This document shows positions 4,627-5,334 of a stretch of DNA of 5,334 nucleotides, one piece after another. The notes under the pieces are model-generated. The model ran no database searches. It was given only the letters and a program-made list of their open reading frames with translations, and was not told the origin of the DNA. The position numbers and the translations under genes were made by a program. The stretch's first letter is position 1; every line of letters begins with the position of its first letter. The stretch comes from Reyranella sp. (GTDB taxonomy: Bacteria > Pseudomonadota > Alphaproteobacteria > Reyranellales > Reyranellaceae). The DNA is taken from positions 1-5,334 of the forward strand of contig SCVT01000095.1 of the NCBI GenBank assembly GCA_004296815.1, written 5' to 3'.

Positions 4627-5334
4627 GTTGCCCTTCACGCCGGCGGCCTTGATGACCTCTCCCCAGCGCTTCACCTCGGCCTCGAGGTGAGACTTCAGGG
4701 CGGCAGGCTGCGTCAGCGACGGATCGACCGGCACGGTGCCGAGGCTGGCGAAGCGCTCGATCACCTTGGGGTCCTTGAGTGCGATCTGCAGAGCGTTGAC
4801 GAGCTTGTCGGTCACGTCCTTCGGCAGGCCCTTGGGCGCCCACATGGCGTGCCAGGCCGAGACCTCGAAGCCCGGCAGGACGGTGCTGTCGAGTGTCGGC
4901 AGGTTGGGCACCGAGGAGACCTTGAACTTGGTGGTGACGGCGTAGCCCTTGATCTTGCCGTCCTTGATGGGGGCGGTGGTGCCGGTGGTCTGGTCGCACA
5001 TGAAATCGAACTGTCCGGCCAGCAGGTCGATCATGGCGGGCCCAGTGCCGCGATAGCCCACGCCCTCGACCTTGACGCCCACTTCCTTCAGGAACATCAG
5101 GCCGCAGAGATGCGAGGCAGAGCCGATGCCGGCATGGCCGTAGGTCGCCTTGGCGGCATTGGCGCGCAGCCAGGTCACGAACTCCGCGATGCTGTTCGGC
5201 GGCAGTGCCGCCTTCCCGACGATCGTCATCGGAACGTCGGTGATGCGGCCGATGCTGTCGAAATCGTTCACCACGTTGTACTTCAGGTCGTCGTAGAGCG
5301 CGGGCGCCGTGGAATGCGCGATGTGCCAGACGGC
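4624..5334 (-). CDS. TctC/Bug-family periplasmic solute-binding receptor (partial, N-terminus outside the window)
   Basis: The frame is open to the right edge and gives 236 residues, starting AVWHIAHSTAPALYDDLKYN, so the GTG near 5274 is internal and not the start. Family marks: the DDLKYNVVNDFDSIGRI segment matching the usual PYDPLKDFEPV block, ALPPNSIAEFVTWLRANAAK, the GHAGIGSASHLCG ligand-loop segment, GVGYRGTGPAMIDLLAGQFDFM (equivalent to VPYKGSAPALTDLLGGQVD), and a C-terminal LEAEVKRWGEVIKAAGV ending. These periplasmic receptors bind carboxylates, often for tripartite tricarboxylate (TctA/TctB) transporters. Typical members are about 300-330 residues, so the signal peptide and roughly 60-90 N-terminal residues are missing off the edge. 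The gene precedes the tartrate/D-malate-type dehydrogenase by 8 bp, so a small hydroxy-dicarboxylate ligand is a reasonable inference. No membrane subunit gene is visible here. Confidence 0.93.
   Translation of the reverse strand, partial: AVWHIAHSTAPALYDDLKYNVVNDFDSIGRITDVPMTIVGKAALPPNSIAEFVTWLRANAAKATYGHAGIGSASHLCGLMFLKEVGVKVEGVGYRGTGPAMIDLLAGQFDFMCDQTTGTTAPIKDGKIKGYAVTTKFKVSSVPNLPTLDSTVLPGFEVSAWHAMWAPKGLPKDVTDKLVNALQIALKDPKVIERFASLGTVPVDPSLTQPAALKSHLEAEVKRWGEVIKAAGVKGN

Noticed and set aside
3536..4999. Dehydrogenase ORF extended upstream to 487 codons
   Set aside because: The extra N-terminal part is out-of-frame TctC sequence of Arg/Gly/His-rich type. The family N-terminus (MKTYAIAAIPGDGIG) and a strong ribosome site place the start at 4615/4612.
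4624..5274. TctC starting at the GTG near 5274
   Set aside because: The frame continues to the window edge with family-like sequence (YDDLKYN), so the GTG is internal.

Overview
This is a GC-rich, gene-dense chromosomal segment with strong G/C preference at third codon positions and very short or negative intergenic spacing. The mix of a TetR regulator, a Rieske oxygenase, a beta-class GST, an HxlR regulator, a TctC/Bug-type solute receptor and a tartrate/D-malate-type dehydrogenase is typical of metabolically versatile Alpha- or Betaproteobacteria. I lean to Alphaproteobacteria (Bradyrhizobium/Reyranella-like), but this is inferred from style and not proven. No mobile element, CRISPR array, tRNA or rRNA is visible.

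Layout. Positions 1-235 are an AT-richer regulatory region. It holds a leftward intrinsic-terminator-like hairpin (118-149), a possible leftward partial ORF running off the edge, and a perfect 22-bp palindrome (207-228) abutting the start of a TetR-family regulator. That regulator (236-862, +) overlaps by ATGA the start of a Rieske-type oxygenase alpha subunit (859-2037, +). The oxygenase meets a leftward two-gene operon head-on: its stop codon interlocks with that of a small NTF2-like/putative lumazine-binding protein (2034-2429, -), which is ATGA-coupled to an upstream beta-class glutathione S-transferase (2426-3040, -). An 11-bp perfect-stem hairpin (2047-2077) lies just past the interlocked stops. 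The GST diverges from an HxlR-family regulator (3167-3508, +) across a 126-bp spacer with three GAGATA-type half-sites. To the right, a leftward operon carries a TctC/Bug periplasmic receptor (4624 to beyond 5334, -, partial) followed after 8 bp by a tartrate/D-malate-type dehydrogenase (3536-4615, -).

How the parts may work together (inference). The left two-thirds looks like an aromatic or xenobiotic oxidation and detoxification neighbourhood: TetR controls its own oxygenase gene, and HxlR, with two N-terminal cysteines able to sense electrophiles or oxidants, controls the GST/NTF2-like pair. The right third is a separate catabolic unit for a small hydroxy-dicarboxylate such as tartrate or D-malate, with a binding receptor feeding a cytosolic oxidising enzyme. 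The families are ordinary. The most unusual items are non-coding: the start-site palindrome, the orphan leftward terminator, the hairpin at the convergent junction and the GAGATA array.
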